Source of the DNA: Isoetes taiwanensis
Taxonomy: Eukaryota > Streptophyta > Lycopodiopsida > Isoetales > Isoetaceae
Length of the DNA stretch: 64,000 nucleotides
NCBI GenBank assembly: GCA_021234155.1
Contig: JAJEKV010000021.1
Span: forward strand, 11,781,760 to 11,845,759
Direction of reading: 5' to 3'
Shown here: positions 47,181 to 59,800 of the stretch, one piece after another
Layout: each line of letters begins with the position of its first letter
How positions within the stretch are numbered: position 1 is the stretch's first letter
The notes under the pieces: model-generated
Told to the model about the DNA's origin: nothing
The model's input: only the letters and a program-made list of their open reading frames with translations
Databases searched by the model: none
Made by a program: the position numbers and the translations under genes

Positions 47181-47638
47181 GGTGTGTATTATCGTCTTGG
47201 GGCCGTCAGATGGCGGCACCTTGTGCAGAATATGCTGGCCAAGAAGATCCGGGCCAACCATATCGAGTCAGCATGGGGCCAAATTGACCCCTCTTAATAG
47301 GAGCGTCCCTTGCACAATACCATGCCTTTAAGCAATGTACAAAACAAGGGCATGTATATACAGTACCACAAATCAAGCAAAGTAACTGAAACGCCTATTT
47401 CTTTACAGCACAAACATGGAATATATACATTCATGGAATCACAAAGTACAGAGCAAAGACGACATAAGCATGAACTTAGTTGCGCAGCTCTCCAGAGCGA
47501 GCCTGCCTTATGACGCTATCCAATTGCTGGATCTCCTGTGACAACAGCGCCCTTGCAAGGCTCATGTGCTACCTAGGAGTATGAAGCTCAGATGTGACAA
47601 CTCCGAGATGCTCCCACGCAACACTGTTCATGGCAGTA
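47181..47638. other. No gene seen
   Basis: Upstream flank of the TauE gene; short frames only. Confidence 0.4.
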
Positions 47639-48855
47639 TCAATTGCTAAGTAGAACCTGCGAAGCTGACGGCCTGAGAATGCGCATTGAAGCCGTCATCC
47701 TATGCATTTCCGTGCCAATCTGAACTAGCTGGTTCACGAATTCCTCAGCACAGAATGTCTCCTCTAGCTCCAGTGGGTAAACCTGAGCATGAGGATGAGA
47801 GGCATCAACGCTAGAACTGATCAACGAAGGATCTATGTGCACCACAGTTGACCTGCACCATCCTGGGCATGGGCATTCATATCCACCTCCATTTCAAACC
47901 TGCAACAAGAAAAGCAAGACATAAAGAAACTGTACAATCACACAACATCTAATAGGCCTAGCCAACAGTCATGCTATGATCTCCTGTGCACACATTCATC
48001 TAATAGGCCTAGCCAACAGTCATGCTATGATCTCCTATGCACACTGGAATGTAATCGGCATCATGATCAGGTATCACAAGCTCAGGACTGAACGTATGGG
48101 CACAAATATCATGGAAATTCTCATCAGCCTCATCGGCAGGAACGGAGTCATCCCAGTACCTACGTCTGCCAGGTCCATTTCTCTCAACTGGCACATAGCC
48201 AGTTGGCAGGCCATATAGGATTGTTCGCATATCTGAAGACATGCAACGAGCAGGGTTCAGGAGGATCCTCCAGGCTGGACGGACCCTGTGTTCATTGACG
48301 TGGGCTGTGTTAGAAGGGATTATCCAGTTGCTGGATAGGGTGTATTTGCCGCTCCTGATCATTCTAGCCAAGGTAAAAATGAGGCTCGGTGTGGCATGGC
48401 ATCCCCCATGATAGGAAACGAAATGTGCTGTCTTATTGAGGATGTTACAGTTGTCAAGAACACATAGTACAGGTCCTTGCCCTTCTCTATCATGGAATCA
48501 CTCACATTATGCAGATGACATGAATAATGCACCTTCCCAATATCCTTCATACAGTAGTCCACCATCCCTTCAAAGCAGTGGAGCCTCGTATTCTTAAGCG
48601 CCTTACAGACCAGAACCACACCTGCTGGCTTCTTGATACCTTCATTGCCATGGCCTTAGGAGATCTAAAATGTGCTCTCAAAACACTCTGGACATGCAAG
48701 TGATCTGCAGAGGAGCCCCTCTCCAAGGCAACAGCCCCTACTATGCATCTTCTATCATAGAAGGATGATAGAGCTTCATAAAAATTGAGGGGAACATCCT
48801 GGCCTGAGAGGCCTAATATGATAGACACGTCAATTGCCCCCCAACTCATGGGCAT
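47639..48855 (-). pseudogene. Unrecognised decayed coding stretch
   Basis: Overlapping minus-strand frames (48855-48547, 48619-48359, 48371-48009 and 47845-47639) read as consecutive pieces of one protein, with frame changes where they overlap, for example a Lys-Asn-Thr-Arg-Leu-His-Cys-Phe-Glu segment taken over from the preceding frame. The composition looks protein-like (Cys, His and Trp present; phrases such as GLPTGYVPVERNGPG). I do not recognise a family and will not name a function. A transposon-derived gene would be in keeping with its neighbours. Confidence 0.4.
47947..48047. repeat. Two-copy 51-bp tandem repeat
   Basis: ATCTAATAGGCCTAGCCAAC starts at 47947 and 47998. Each copy runs on through AGTCATGCTATGATCTCCT and ends in GCACAC. 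It falls inside the decayed coding stretch. Confidence 0.85.
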
Positions 48856-49232
48856 GGCAGGAGGCTCCTGGGTCTGTCCAGAGTTAGATGTGCCAGCAGC
48901 TTCTTGTCAAAAACCACATGCCAGCGTTAGCTTCATACACATTCAGATACGAATACGCCAGCAAACCTTCAAAACTCTAGAGTTCTAAAACTACGGTTTT
49001 TGATCGAGCCTACATTATAGGGATCGAGTTTTCTACTACCACGCACTGGGATGCTTCCATCAAGTTGTGTGTCACAGCAAGCTGGAAAACACTATATGCC
49101 ATGCAGAGCAATAGCACAAGGCAGAGTTGTATGCCTGGGGCCACCAGTCACACCTATTTAGGGCATTGGTCGAGCCGGTTATCCCTCACCACGACCTAGA
49201 GCTGGTACAGAAGGTCTTCTTAGCACGGGCAC
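48856..49232. other. No gene seen
   Basis: A short interval between the unrecognised minus-strand stretch and the truncated Copia element. No 5' LTR matching 52154 onward was found here. Confidence 0.5.
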
Positions 49233-52102
49233 TTGGGGGTGAAATCCACAGTTCGATATCAGATCCTGCTCCAGGAGACGGGTTTTCTACCCCTCTCTTG
49301 TAATAATAAAACATGTTTTTTGGGAAAAAGGGTTGGTGACCTCTTTGAGTTGGATGTTTCTGATAATGTGCCAGCAGTTAATCAAGTGTCAATTCCTAAC
49401 TATAAAACATGGCATGAACGGCTAGGGCATACAAATATGAACAATGTGAAAGCACTGAACAAATTGGGATACATTAATGCTGCCGGGGAAGATGCAAAGA
49501 ATTTTGTATGCAGGGGTTGCATGATAGGAAAGAGTACTCGGCTTCCTTTTGGCGGGAGAACAAAGAGAGCAGAAACACCATTAGAATTAATACATACAGA
49601 CATATGTGGCCCACTCAATGTAAGAAGTTATTCTGGAAAGAGGTACTTCATCACTTTTATAGATGATTATACTAGAAAAGCTAAATGCTACTGTTTGAGA
49701 AAGAAATATGAAGCTCTGAAAGCATTCAAGGAATATGTGAATGAAGTAGAAAGGGAAACAGGCTATAAAGTAAAATGTTTGAGATATGACAGGGGTGGGG
49801 AGTACATTTCAAAAAAATTTAGACCCTTTTGCATTGAGAAAGGAATCAAGAGGCAATTAATATGCAGGTATTCTCCCCAACAGAATGGGGTAGCAGAAAG
49901 AAAGAATCGAACATGTCTTAATGCAGTCAAGGCTATGCTAAAGCATGCTGGATTACCAAATATGTTATGGGAAGAAGCATTGAGGACTGCAATTTATATA
50001 CAAAATAGGGTTCCAAGTTCTAGCATTGAAGGTGAAGTACCAGAGCTGCTATGGTCTAAGAGGATGCCATCATATGAAAATTTTAGAACTTATGGCTGCT
50101 TGGCATATGTACATATTCCAGAAGAGTTGAGAAGTAAATTAGATGACAGGGCTTTAACTGCTTTTCTGATTGGGTATGACGAGGAATCCAAGGCATATAA
50201 ACTCTATGTTCCAGGTAAAAGAAAGATAGTGATAAGCAGAGATGTTGTATTCTCTGAAGAGCAGTTATATAAGGATTTTAAAAATCTAAAAACTCAAAAT
50301 AAGAAGGAGACAGAGGCAATAGGGAAAACAGATCATAATATTGAACTTGATAGTGATGATGATGGGGATTCGGATAAAATGACACAAGCTGGCATAACAG
50401 ATAATAATTTTAATCAAGAACTAGTACAAGAAGGAATTACTGCTGGTAGACAAAGGAAGAGAATGACAGAAGCAGAAAGACTGAAAAAGGAATTGGCAGA
50501 TAAGGGCATTAAGGTTGATGAGATGGGAAGAGAGACTGATGGAAAAAGCAGAAGGTTAGAGACAATGGAAGAAGAACTAGTTCCACATCTGATGACAGCA
50601 ATAGGAAATAATGTACCACAAACATATGGGGAAGCAATGAATGATGAAAATAGCAAACAATGGCAAGATGCTATGAATGACGAAATGGCAGCATTTAAAC
50701 GCACTAAGAGCTTCCAGATGGATCAAAGAGGTTCAAGGCTAGACTGGTTGCTCAGGGTTTTACTCAGTAAAAGGGAGTTGACTATAATGACACTTATTCG
50801 CCAATAGTGAAGTTATCAAGCATAAGAATTATGCTGGCCTTAGCTAACTCAATGGATTGGGAAGTGCACCATATGGATGTTAGTACTGCATTTTTGAATG
50901 CAGAATTAGAGGAAGAAATCTACATGATGCCACCACTAGGGTTTGAAGAAAAGAAGGACAAAATTTGGAAATTAAAGAGGGCAGTATACGGACTCAAGCA
51001 GTCACCCAGAGCATGGTACACTTGCATGAATAAATATTTGACTGAACAGGGATTTATGAAGCTCAATGGAGATGGGAATTTGTATGTTTACAAGCAGCAT
51101 GAACATTTTTGCATAATTGCACTCTATGTAGATGATTGTGTGATGTTTTCTAACAATTTGATTTGTCTAGAGACTTGCAAGAAGTTGCTCAAGTCAAGGT
51201 TTAAGATGACAGATTTGGGGGAGCTAAAGAAATTCTTGGACATTAAAGTGATCAGAAATAGAGCTGAGAAAACCATCAACATGAGCCAGGCAGATTATAT
51301 TCAAGGTATGCTTGATAGGTTTAAAATGGTAGATTGTAATATTGTAAGTACACCTCTGGTTCCAGGACACAAGATCAGCAAGAAAATGTGCCCTACAACT
51401 GATGAAGAAATTGAATACATGAAGCAAGTTCCTTATAGAAGTCTGATTGGTTGCCTTTTGCATTTATCTGGAGCCACAAGGCCTGATATTGCTTTTGCAG
51501 TTAACTTATTGAGCAAGTATAATAACAATCCAGGGAGACAGCATTGGGCAGCTGCAAAACGTATTTTAAGATACTTAAAAGGATCAATGGATCATGGAAT
51601 AACATTTAGAGACACTGGATATAATATTGATGCATATACAGATGCTGACTGAGGTGGAGATGTAGATTTGAGACATTCAACATCAGGTTATATGGTTATG
51701 ATTGGTGAAAATCCAGTAAGTTGGAAATGTAAAAAACAGAATACAGTAGCATTGTCCAGTGCAGAAGCTGAATACATAGCCATTACTTTGACTGCTAAAG
51801 AAATAATATGGATAAGGAGACTTTTAGAAGAACTTGGTGTGAGAAGTAATGAACCTACATCTTTGTGGTGTGACAGTGCAAGTGGAATAGCAATGAGTCA
51901 AAATCCAGTGCTTCATGAGAGGTCTAAACATATTGAGATGAAGCAGCACTTTATAAGGGAGATGGTTCAGAGAAAACTCATAGAAGTAAAATATGTTCCA
52001 ACTGAAAGGCAAATAGCAGACATGTTAACTAAGGCTCTCAGAGAGCCTAGATTTAACATGTTAAAAGATCTACTTGGTGTACAGGGCATAGAAGAAAATT
52101 GA
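49233..52102 (+). mobile_element. Copia element B, 5'-truncated pol region
   Basis: Three long plus-strand frames: 49233-50807, 50807-51652 and 51668-52102. The pre-integrase zinc site has TWHERLGHTN and CRGCMIGK. The integrase core is intact: HTDICGP, LRYDRGGEY and PQQNGVAERKN give D-D-E. The reverse transcriptase has VHHMDVSTAFLN, VYGLKQSPRAWY and LYVDDCVMF. RNase H has SSAEAEYIA, WCDSASGIA and ERSKHIE. The first part of the reverse transcriptase (W-K-W-V-F segment) is deleted near 50705, and a stop follows the GFTQ motif. A TGA interrupts the DADW motif at 51650. No gag or 5' LTR is present. Otherwise it is well preserved, so the damage looks recent. Confidence 0.9.
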
Positions 52103-52153
52103 TACTGTTATATAGTCGTATGATCAAAGCAGAAATATTCAATGATGGGGAAG

Positions 52154-52500
52154 TGTTAAGATAATGAGTTTGAAAACCATTGAAACATTAGACCTATTAT
52201 TATTCATTGAATATTTGGGAAATAACGAAGTTTCAATGGTTAACATGGATATGCCCTAAATCCTAGCTCGGTCCGGCCAGGTGGAAACAATTGATGTGAT
52301 CTAGCAATCGACCAGAGCTGTGAATGGGTAAGATTATGGGATTGCCGAATTGCGGTGATCCCTGCATATATTTAAGAAGAAATTTATACTGTAAATACAG
52401 ATAGATCGATCCTGAATAGGAGCCGAAGTTGTATCATAGAGCATATGAATTTATTTTATTGACTTTCGATTTCATCTATTGTCTTTGTGAGTGACATTGA
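52154..52500 (+). repeat. Probable 3' LTR of Copia element B
   Basis: Begins with TGTTAAGATAATGAG directly after a purine-rich GATGGGGAAG tract, the expected polypurine position. With no 5' copy in the window, the right end (somewhere near 52490-52500) cannot be set. Confidence 0.55.
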
Positions 52501-52747
52501 ATGTTAACTAAGGTGTAAAATAAGTTGTTAGAAGAATTGACAAGGAAATATCTTTCATTTCTGACCTTCTATACCATGCTTCCTTCACTCTACTTGTCTA
52601 TTCATCTGTTTGACATCTAGTTTCGTTCTTGGGTATGTCGCAAGGTGTCTTCCTTCCTCCCAATGGTCTCCTATAGCACCGACTATGTTTGAGTTTGAGA
52701 GGGTCTCTTTATGTCAGATGTTGATATTTGTGCATAAGGACCTTTCC

Positions 52748-53152
52748 CTAAAGGTAGGGTGTAGGAGACTTTGAACTACACTGCCTGAAGAGTTGCATAA
52801 GCTCCGGAATAGTCAATGCATCTGATCTTCTCAATAGATTAGAGTAGTTTCCAAAGAGGGCATCTATGTCATCGTGGGTGTGTCCAACCATCATGAATCC
52901 CAGCTGCACCTGATCAAAGACACCTAACCAGACCAAGTATGACAAGTAAGAGAAAAGATACCTGTTCTTGTTTTGTCCTGAGCAATTGTCTAGCTGCACG
53001 TAAAGCCTCCTAGGCAACTTCTTCGGTATCAGAGGGCCCTTGATAGGAGGCATAAAATCATTTCTAGTGCCATTCACCATTTTTGTCCTAAGGGCTTCCG
53101 TGTTCAAAATTGCTCCACTTGGCAGACTTCCTTGATGATTTGTATTTCTCAA
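52748..53152 (-). pseudogene. DUF7869-like transposon-associated fragment
   Basis: A 134-codon minus-strand frame with LYVQLDNCSGQNKN, then YLVWLGVFDQVQLGF and VGHTHDDIDALFG. This order (LDNC..ENKN, LG.F..V...F..VGHTH.DID) is characteristic of DUF7869 proteins, RNase-H-fold transposase-like proteins common in plant and animal repeat DNA. The upstream half of the protein is missing, and the frame ends early at a region of altered sequence. I read it as a dead transposon fragment. Confidence 0.65.
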
Positions 53153-54115
53153 ATGACCCGGTTGTCCTCAGATTGATTCTCTAGTGTTTTCAAGGTATGA
53201 TTTAAAGATCCCACATGAAAATTGAATCATCAGGCCGAGGTCCAAATGGAGAAGTGGCCCAAGGCACCTACACCATGCCCATGCATGAGAGCACCAAGAA
53301 GACTCACCTTCAACCGCTCACCCCTCCATACAGATTTTGCTAGCTTCTCCGGACGAGGAACCATCGCCTTATTCGATCCATTTTATCATGTATAATGGTT
53401 AAGGCATGTTCAGAGATCGATGAGACAAAGCTCTCCATGACCAAGAGAGACTCCCCGAGGAAAGTTGGGTCACGTCATGTGAGATTTCCTTTCCACGGCA
53501 AGCTCTCTTCTTCTTTCTCTTGGATCTCTAGTCTTGGCAAGCTTCTCCTTTATCACAATACGTGTATTACACTTAGAAAATGCTATCCTTTTTGCGCATT
53601 GCTACCTCGAGTGGTTCTCCTTCCACGTTGACAAGAAGGACGACGGAGAAACATGTTTTCTGTCATCTCGTGGACGGTTATATCTACCTCTTGATGTATG
53701 TCCTTCTTAGTCAAGATGGAAGGTAATCTCTTCACATTTTCTCTAGTGCCCCCACTCCTAACCTTTGAGGTGTGGCATAGTTTCAAGCATTTTCATCTAT
53801 GTACATAGATAGCACAAAGACTTCCGGCCCGGTGTATGAGACCTTGGCTTCATGGACCCGGGAGTTTCCATGCTCGCTTAATCTTGTGTCCGCTCAAATA
53901 AAGCTTCTTCCATTTGTAAAATGTAGAAACCGGTATACCGTAAAGCACTATGCCATGCCTTCTACCGGACTTGCTTGTTGTTCAAGATTAGCTTTTTCAC
54001 ACTTCCATTCTCTGAACAAAGATCTAGCATGTTGTATGCGCGAAAAAGTCGTGACGTTCGAGCTTTTCATGTTCCAAAAAAAGGTCCTCATGGCGGATAC
54101 CTCTTTAAGCGGAAA
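53153..54115. other. No gene seen
   Basis: May be the body of the minus-strand transposon remnant between the DUF7869-like and DUF8039-like pieces, but no motif could be recognised. The plus-strand frame at 53975-54682 is antisense to the next entry. Confidence 0.4.
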
Positions 54116-54948
54116 TTAGCACAACATCTCTTCTTCAGTAAAGACATCGAGGACCTGAATTGCAAGATAGCTTCGGGGTGTGGTTTTCCTTTCACCTTTG
54201 TTTGGGGTCGAAGGCCCTCTCGCCTTCCTATTCACCATGTGGTAATCGTCTTTTTTGTTACTCCTCCAGCCTCCTACCGATGGCATAAGCTTCCTTCTCG
54301 ACCCCATCTCCTTCACGCCGTAACTAGACTTGAACCGGAATATCGTCAACGAAAGTACCAATGCTATTGGCCATCTCACCAAGTCATGCACTGTGGCATT
54401 TTCACGCACAAGCCCCGTGAGCATAGAAATTTTTTCGGGCATGGGCAACAAATTCATAACGGAAACCCCTATCCATGCTTCACCCAACTTCATGTCAGAT
54501 ACGGCATCGTTTGGATCTGCGAAGACGATGACACCAGCATAAGGCGGTTTGCAGCACTCGCGGCAAGAACTCACATGTCTTTTCCACTAGTTTATCCCCA
54601 CCAAATCCCCCGCAATTCAATTGGTTTACTGTTTTCTTCACAAGCATTTACTGGGACTTGCCAATTTATCCATTTGATCTGACCAGGTGGTGTGCTAACA
54701 TCGGGTCCTGGCGTGATTTCATTCTGAACGTCGCTTTTGGACCAAAGAACGAAGCTACCAATAGCTTCCCCTAGCTGGTTCAATTCTGGTTCGGGAAACG
54801 GCAGTGGTATCTGCCCATCAAAGACAACGACAAGAGAAACTACCATCAATTCGTCTGGCACAGGGACGTTGTGGTGATTTTTGAAGTTATGCACTCTGCC
54901 CTCAGCCACCTTCTTCCCCAACAGGTAGAAAGACTGTAGAGGTTCCAT
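54116..54948 (-). pseudogene. DUF8039-like transposon-associated fragment
   Basis: The first frame (54592-54948) has GKKVAEGRV, then VSLVVVFDGQIPLPFP, then LGEAIGSFVLWSKSDV. That order (VA.G.V, V.V...DG..LP.P, LGEA.GS.V.W) fits DUF8039, a domain carried by CACTA-type plant transposons. The next frame (54116-54574) has no clear homology but repeats a ...VHDLVRWPIALV-like phrase. The stop between them and the shift of frame indicate decay. The fragment continues the minus-strand orientation of the DUF7869-like piece, so both may be one old element or two nested ones. Confidence 0.45.
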
Positions 54949-54977
54949 CCTACAAGAAAGTCAACACTGCTCGTCAA

Positions 54978-55364
54978 CATCGCGATGGCGATCCGCTGGA
55001 CCTCATTAGTAGAAAAAAATGCACATTACTAAAGGCCACAAGGGATGACATAAAACCTCAGGAAGATCGCGAGGGCGATCCGCTTGACCACATAGGTATG
55101 AATCAAACAAGCACAAGACACAGAGGGGTCGGGGAGATCGCGAGTGCGATCCTTCGGACCTCTCCTTCGGACATCTTGAATCCTTCAAATCTACCTAGAA
55201 TCTTTCTCTAATCTAACTAACATTCAGCTCAAACTATTTTCTCTGACCATTTAAAAAACACTTTCCTACTGGACTTACCTCGACAAGATCGCAATCGCGA
55301 TAGACTCGATGTAATCTCGCGTCGCGTTATAACTGCTATGCTCCGGATGAACGCAGTCGCGATT
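54978..55364. repeat. Dispersed GATCGC...GCGATC palindromes, cluster 1
   Basis: GCGATGGCGATCC near 54981-54994, GATCGCGAGGGCGATC at 55065-55080 and GATCGCGAGTGCGATC at 55136-55151 share the tail C(G/T)(C/T)(T/C)(T/G)GACC. GATCGCAATCGCGAT at 55287-55301 and GCAGTCGCGATTC near 55353-55364 are looser copies. Spacings are 87, 71 and about 151 bases, so these are dispersed rather than tandem. Confidence 0.8.
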
Positions 55365-56490
55365 CTTTTAGGCAGAGATCCGAACAGGTCCAACTGAGCA
55401 ACAAAGAGATATTTGAGTAACTCTCGCAAATCAAATGTTTACGTGAATACTAATTGCAACTGTTATTTCCACAACGATTCTAAGCCTTTCTGTTAATTAC
55501 AATGGAGATCTGTCATGAATTGTACACATGGTAGCAGAACCATTAGCAGAACCATTATGTTACTGTGATATCCCCTCACTATCAATTAGTCCGAGAAATA
55601 AACAATTGAATTGGGCATCGCTTACCAGATTATACGGATCCGCGGAACAAAGATATACCAAGAAAGAGATGGTGTCAATACGCTGAATTACATTATGGTT
55701 GTGAAAACACTATTATAACCACGCATTTACAACAAATCGAAAAATCAGTCCCGAATTGGATAATTTCTATTTGGATAAACAAGAAGGCATTAGGATTTTG
55801 TACCCCGTAGCTTAAGTTAGGGCGAGCGCCTTCAAGATGAGACCTAGAGCCCTGAAGAACAGATCGAGCGCCTCGAGGAACAGAACGAGCGCCCAAACGA
55901 GAAGAACATCCTGCTCGATTACAAAATGGCAATCCCGCCTTCAAGACGGAGCGCGAAATTCGGGTTCAAAATTTAAATTCAGTTGTCTTTTTCAGTCCTT
56001 CAACCGTGCTCCAGAGGCGTGTACATTTTGGTTCCGTGGTGCTTTTATTGCGCGGTCTGTTGGCACGGGGGGAAGGTTATATCTCTCACTTTACGTACAC
56101 ATTTTGAATTTAGAGGTCCAGGACAAAAAGTACCTCTTGTCCGGAAAACGCCACATTTACAATAAAGTTGTTGGGTCTCCATAAATAAGGGCGGCTGCAT
56201 TAATGGTGTGTAATTATGAATGCCGGCCGTATTAATCTTGAGCATTTATGGCGCGGGCAGTCCCGCGACGCGTGCGTATTAAATTATTCCGCCTTGATAG
56301 CGATTATTTAATTTCGCGATTTCGAGAATTTTCCGCTTCTTCCGCCCGACGCCTTCCGCGATTCTCGCCTTCACCTCCCTCCTCCTTCCGCAGCGCATGA
56401 AGGCTTCATTTTTCGAATTCTTTCGGCGCCGGCGATCCATGGCACCAAAAGCCCATCTCAGAGAAGGTTAGTTCTAACCCCCTCAGCTCA
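55365..56490. other. No gene seen; compositionally mixed
   Basis: Includes a CGAGCGCC-repeated stretch at about 55825-55895 and GC-rich pyrimidine runs near 56340-56400. No recognised coding motif on either strand. Confidence 0.4.
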
Positions 56491-56494
56491 AGAA

Positions 56495-56810
56495 GATCGC
56501 GGGCGCGATTTCTTTCGATAATGCATGTTTAATTCTATTGTTCAGCTTTTCGTAATGTAGTCATGAGAAGGTCTGGAACTCAATAGGATCGGGCGCGCGA
56601 TCCCGCTGAGTGTTTCTGGACGGATCGGCCCGCGATCCCGCCGACGCTGCAGAGTATCGGCGGCCTGCCGATCCCCGTTGAGTGCTCAACTACATCGCGG
56701 GCGCGATCTTCATGAGAGCTCACGACGCAGCGCCGATCGCGATCTTGTATAGCACTCAAGAAGATCGCGGTCGATCGCCGTCGGAGCTCGATGAAGATCG
56801 CTACCGCGAT
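56495..56810. repeat. Semi-regular array of palindromes (GATCGCGGGCGCGATC type)
   Basis: Palindromic cores occur at 56495, 56587, 56623, 56656, 56693, 56735, 56763 and 56796. From 56587 the spacings are 36, 33, 37, 42, 28 and 33 bases. Typical cores are GATCGGGCGCGCGATC (56587-56602), CATCGCGGGCGCGATC (56693-56708) and GATCGCGATC (56735-56744). Spacers often contain (T)GAGTGCTCAA or related inverted text. The array ends just before the first coding block of the ParB-like reading frame. Confidence 0.85.
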
Positions 56811-56872
56811 GCTCTTTGACTTTACTAAGAATGTGTACATTAGGGTATACTGAATTCACAACTTGCTTGCAG

Positions 56873-59800
56873 CTCTGGATTTGTTTCGCGGTCCAGACGT
56901 TGAGCCTTCTAAGATCATCACACCTTCCAATGAAAGAAAGTGGTGCATTGAAATTGCACAAGCAATTCCACAGACGAAAGGCGACCGACGTAAAGACCTC
57001 TGCTTGTTCCTCAGGACTGGCAAAAAAGCCGATGACATACAGCAGATAGGAATTGCATTGCTATGTGGGAAGGAACAAAAAACAATGTCCAAGACGCTAT
57101 TATATGCAGCGTGGAGGACACACAAAATTTGCAGTTCATTGAGTACGTCCTTAAATGGACAAACTATGATCCCTCGCTCATGACAGCTAGCAAGTTAAAC
57201 AAGCCCGCCACTGGAAAGAATGTTCCAACCAGTGCGAAAGGATACGGCTGGGAACTGCAGTCCTATGAATCTCTGTCTCTGTCCGGAATAACTGGCAATA
57301 GGGATATATTGTCTGGCTTCTCGACATGCAGAAAAGGTTTGCAGACAGATAAGAAACCACCCAGCATTGCATTGAAAGCTAAACGAGATGACAAGATGCC
57401 TTCTGTAATGGACACTAACTGGTTAAGAGCTTAGGCGAAGAAAAAACATATGAAGCCCGTATCTCTAGCAGAAGACTCTGCCCAGCCCAGAGCCCTGTCT
57501 GTGGAGCCTGTTTCCACTGCCCAACCTTCTGCTATTATAGATCCTTCTCAGCCTTTGGCTATTTGTGCTCCCCCTATTATGCCGAAAGATACTACTGTCC
57601 CAAACAAGATATCGAAGTTCACAATCAGCCTCCGCAAACTCAATACTTCTGATATCGGAGAACCTTCTTCTTCCAACACCCCCCCTTCCGTCTCAGGTGT
57701 TCCATCGTCCAAGAGCTTAGCATTTCCTCTTGCTTCTGAACTGCCGACCGAGCTCAAATTCAATCCTGAGGAAGAACGCAAATTGGCAGAACAAACTGCA
57801 CAGAAGCTTGAACAATTCAAACGGTTCTATCCGCTTGGTGTGAACTGGTTTATGAAGGTCTCCATATTTGATTGTGAGCCAGCTCCTGCTAACCTCACGC
57901 ATCGAATGCGTTCAACCGACCACGTGCAGACTCTCGTGAAGAGTTTCAAGACGTATCCTACGGAGGTGCTCACACCGGCCGATGTTGTCCCCTTCGACCC
58001 CATTACCAGGTGATTGTTATTGTTCATGATTTCTGGTTTGTGGCTTCCTAACTTACAAGTGCACATTATTTCAGGAAAAAGATCACGTGGAATACAGAGG
58101 CTGACTTGAAGGGCAAGAAATTTTGGATAATATCTGGTAACCACAAAGATATGTGCAAAGCTCTAGTTGCTTTTTTGGTGTTGTTGGAGAGTCGAACAAT
58201 TTGGAGTTTGCTAAAGCCTACGCGAGGAGAAGAACAAGAGTGCTTAATGGAAACTTGACAGATAGAGAATATATTGAGTTGAGCATTCAGTGCAATGAAG
58301 TCATCGCTAACACTGTATACAGAGAGCCATTGTTAGAGAAGCTTCAAAACCATGCATCAACATAAAGTTTATGATGTCCTCCCTCAAGGTCACATTGGCA
58401 CCGCCACCACCTCAAAGATGGAAGGTATTTTTATTAGCCCACCAATGACATCGCGACGCGATTTCCCCGACCATTTGTTTTGTAGGACTTCCACGAGATA
58501 GCTACCACAACGTTGAAGGTGAAGGAGCTAAAGGACGAGAAGCAATTTATTTTTATGGAGGAGCGGGTGTTCGGGAAGTTAATGGAAGTGGCCAAATGAT
58601 AGGGTCAACAAAAAGATCCGCGGACGAGCATGGAGATTTTCCCCGATAAGCCCTCGAAGGACTTCTTCAACAAAACCTGGTTAAGATACCTTCGAGGCAT
58701 GTCTAATGCTAGAGGTTTCTCGATGAGATTTTGGAAGGAAAGACATACATTAAGGTGCAAAGCCGGGATATCATGGCAGTTTAATTGCGAAATAGCGCCA
58801 TTGATATTAGAAGCCCGAGCTTCATGCGGAAAGAGATTTTGTCATACGCTTCCACGCTGCTCTAGAAAGAATACACTTTTTGGGAAGAATTGCTTTGAAT
58901 TTCTGCCTTTCCGCGGAACAAATGGATTCTGGATATATCCGGAAATCTGAGCACGCGGAAAGCCAATTATAATAAGGAACATGTTGTGGGTAATTTGCCC
59001 GTTGCATTTCTAGAACCCATTAGATCGATTTTGAAACCTGAAGAGGCTATCAAAATCAAGGAGAAGAAAAATGTTGTACATGCTGTAACGAAGGAAGGGA
59101 TTCCTACCTCCACTCCAGTATTTGAGAATGCAACTATGGTGTTCATAGACATTAGAGGATTCTCTGCATTATGGACGTGCAAGAAATACATGGAACTCTT
59201 CACAAGAATATCCAGCATGACAACTGCTAACATTTATCACCTTGTGATTCTGATGCGGTCTGCGAACTTGCCAGATTGCTTGTACATGCCGTAAAACAGA
59301 TTCAAGGCGGGTCCCATATTTCTGTAGGTACATATGACGAGCCAGGATGGGTGAACAAGAAAAGGGTGAAGGAATATCAGTATTACATCACCCATATGTG
59401 CATTAACAGAAGCGACTCCAGGGTCAACGCGATAATGCCGGAGCTGGAGCTTCGTTTGACACAGGTGAGCACTGCACCAAAGAACACGCCCTTGCCACCA
59501 ATGCCCGCCGCTGGTGACTTAAGATAATTGATGAGAAAAATGAAGAAAAATGGCAGACTTATTTCACGGGTAAACCCGTGTACAAGTTTGTCGGAATGGA
59601 AGGTGACCACGTCTTTGAAGTGCGGTTGAAGACATCATATGCTTACTACCTAGTTGACAAGCTTGTGCCCAAGGATGGTTGTGTTCTTGATTTCTTCTCG
59701 CCAGGTAATCGCAACCCGTGTCGCCATCGCAGGGGAAAGAAAAGTATTGCTTTCGAAAAGCCGGGGTAAAGTATGCCGATTTCCGAGGGCTTTCCGATAA

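Noticed and set aside
49400-49618. Minus-strand frame inside Copia B
   Set aside because: Shadow of the integrase and zinc-site coding region on the plus strand.
53975-54682. Plus-strand 235-codon open frame
   Set aside because: It is antisense to the minus-strand DUF8039-like fragment, shows no recognised motif and has a composition biased by its complement.
56495-56810. Reading the palindrome array as a CRISPR array
   Set aside because: The repeated part is short and variable and the spacings are irregular (28-42 bases). There are no Cas genes and the setting is a plant genome.
59140-59170. Adenylate-cyclase-like VFIDIRGFS phrase
   Set aside because: It recalls class III cyclase text (FxDIxGFT), but no second metal-binding Asp or transition-state residues follow at the usual spacing. 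The methyltransferase reading fits the surrounding frame better.
58822-59233. Minus-strand frames under the ParB-like block
   Set aside because: They overlap the plus-strand frame and have no recognised motif.
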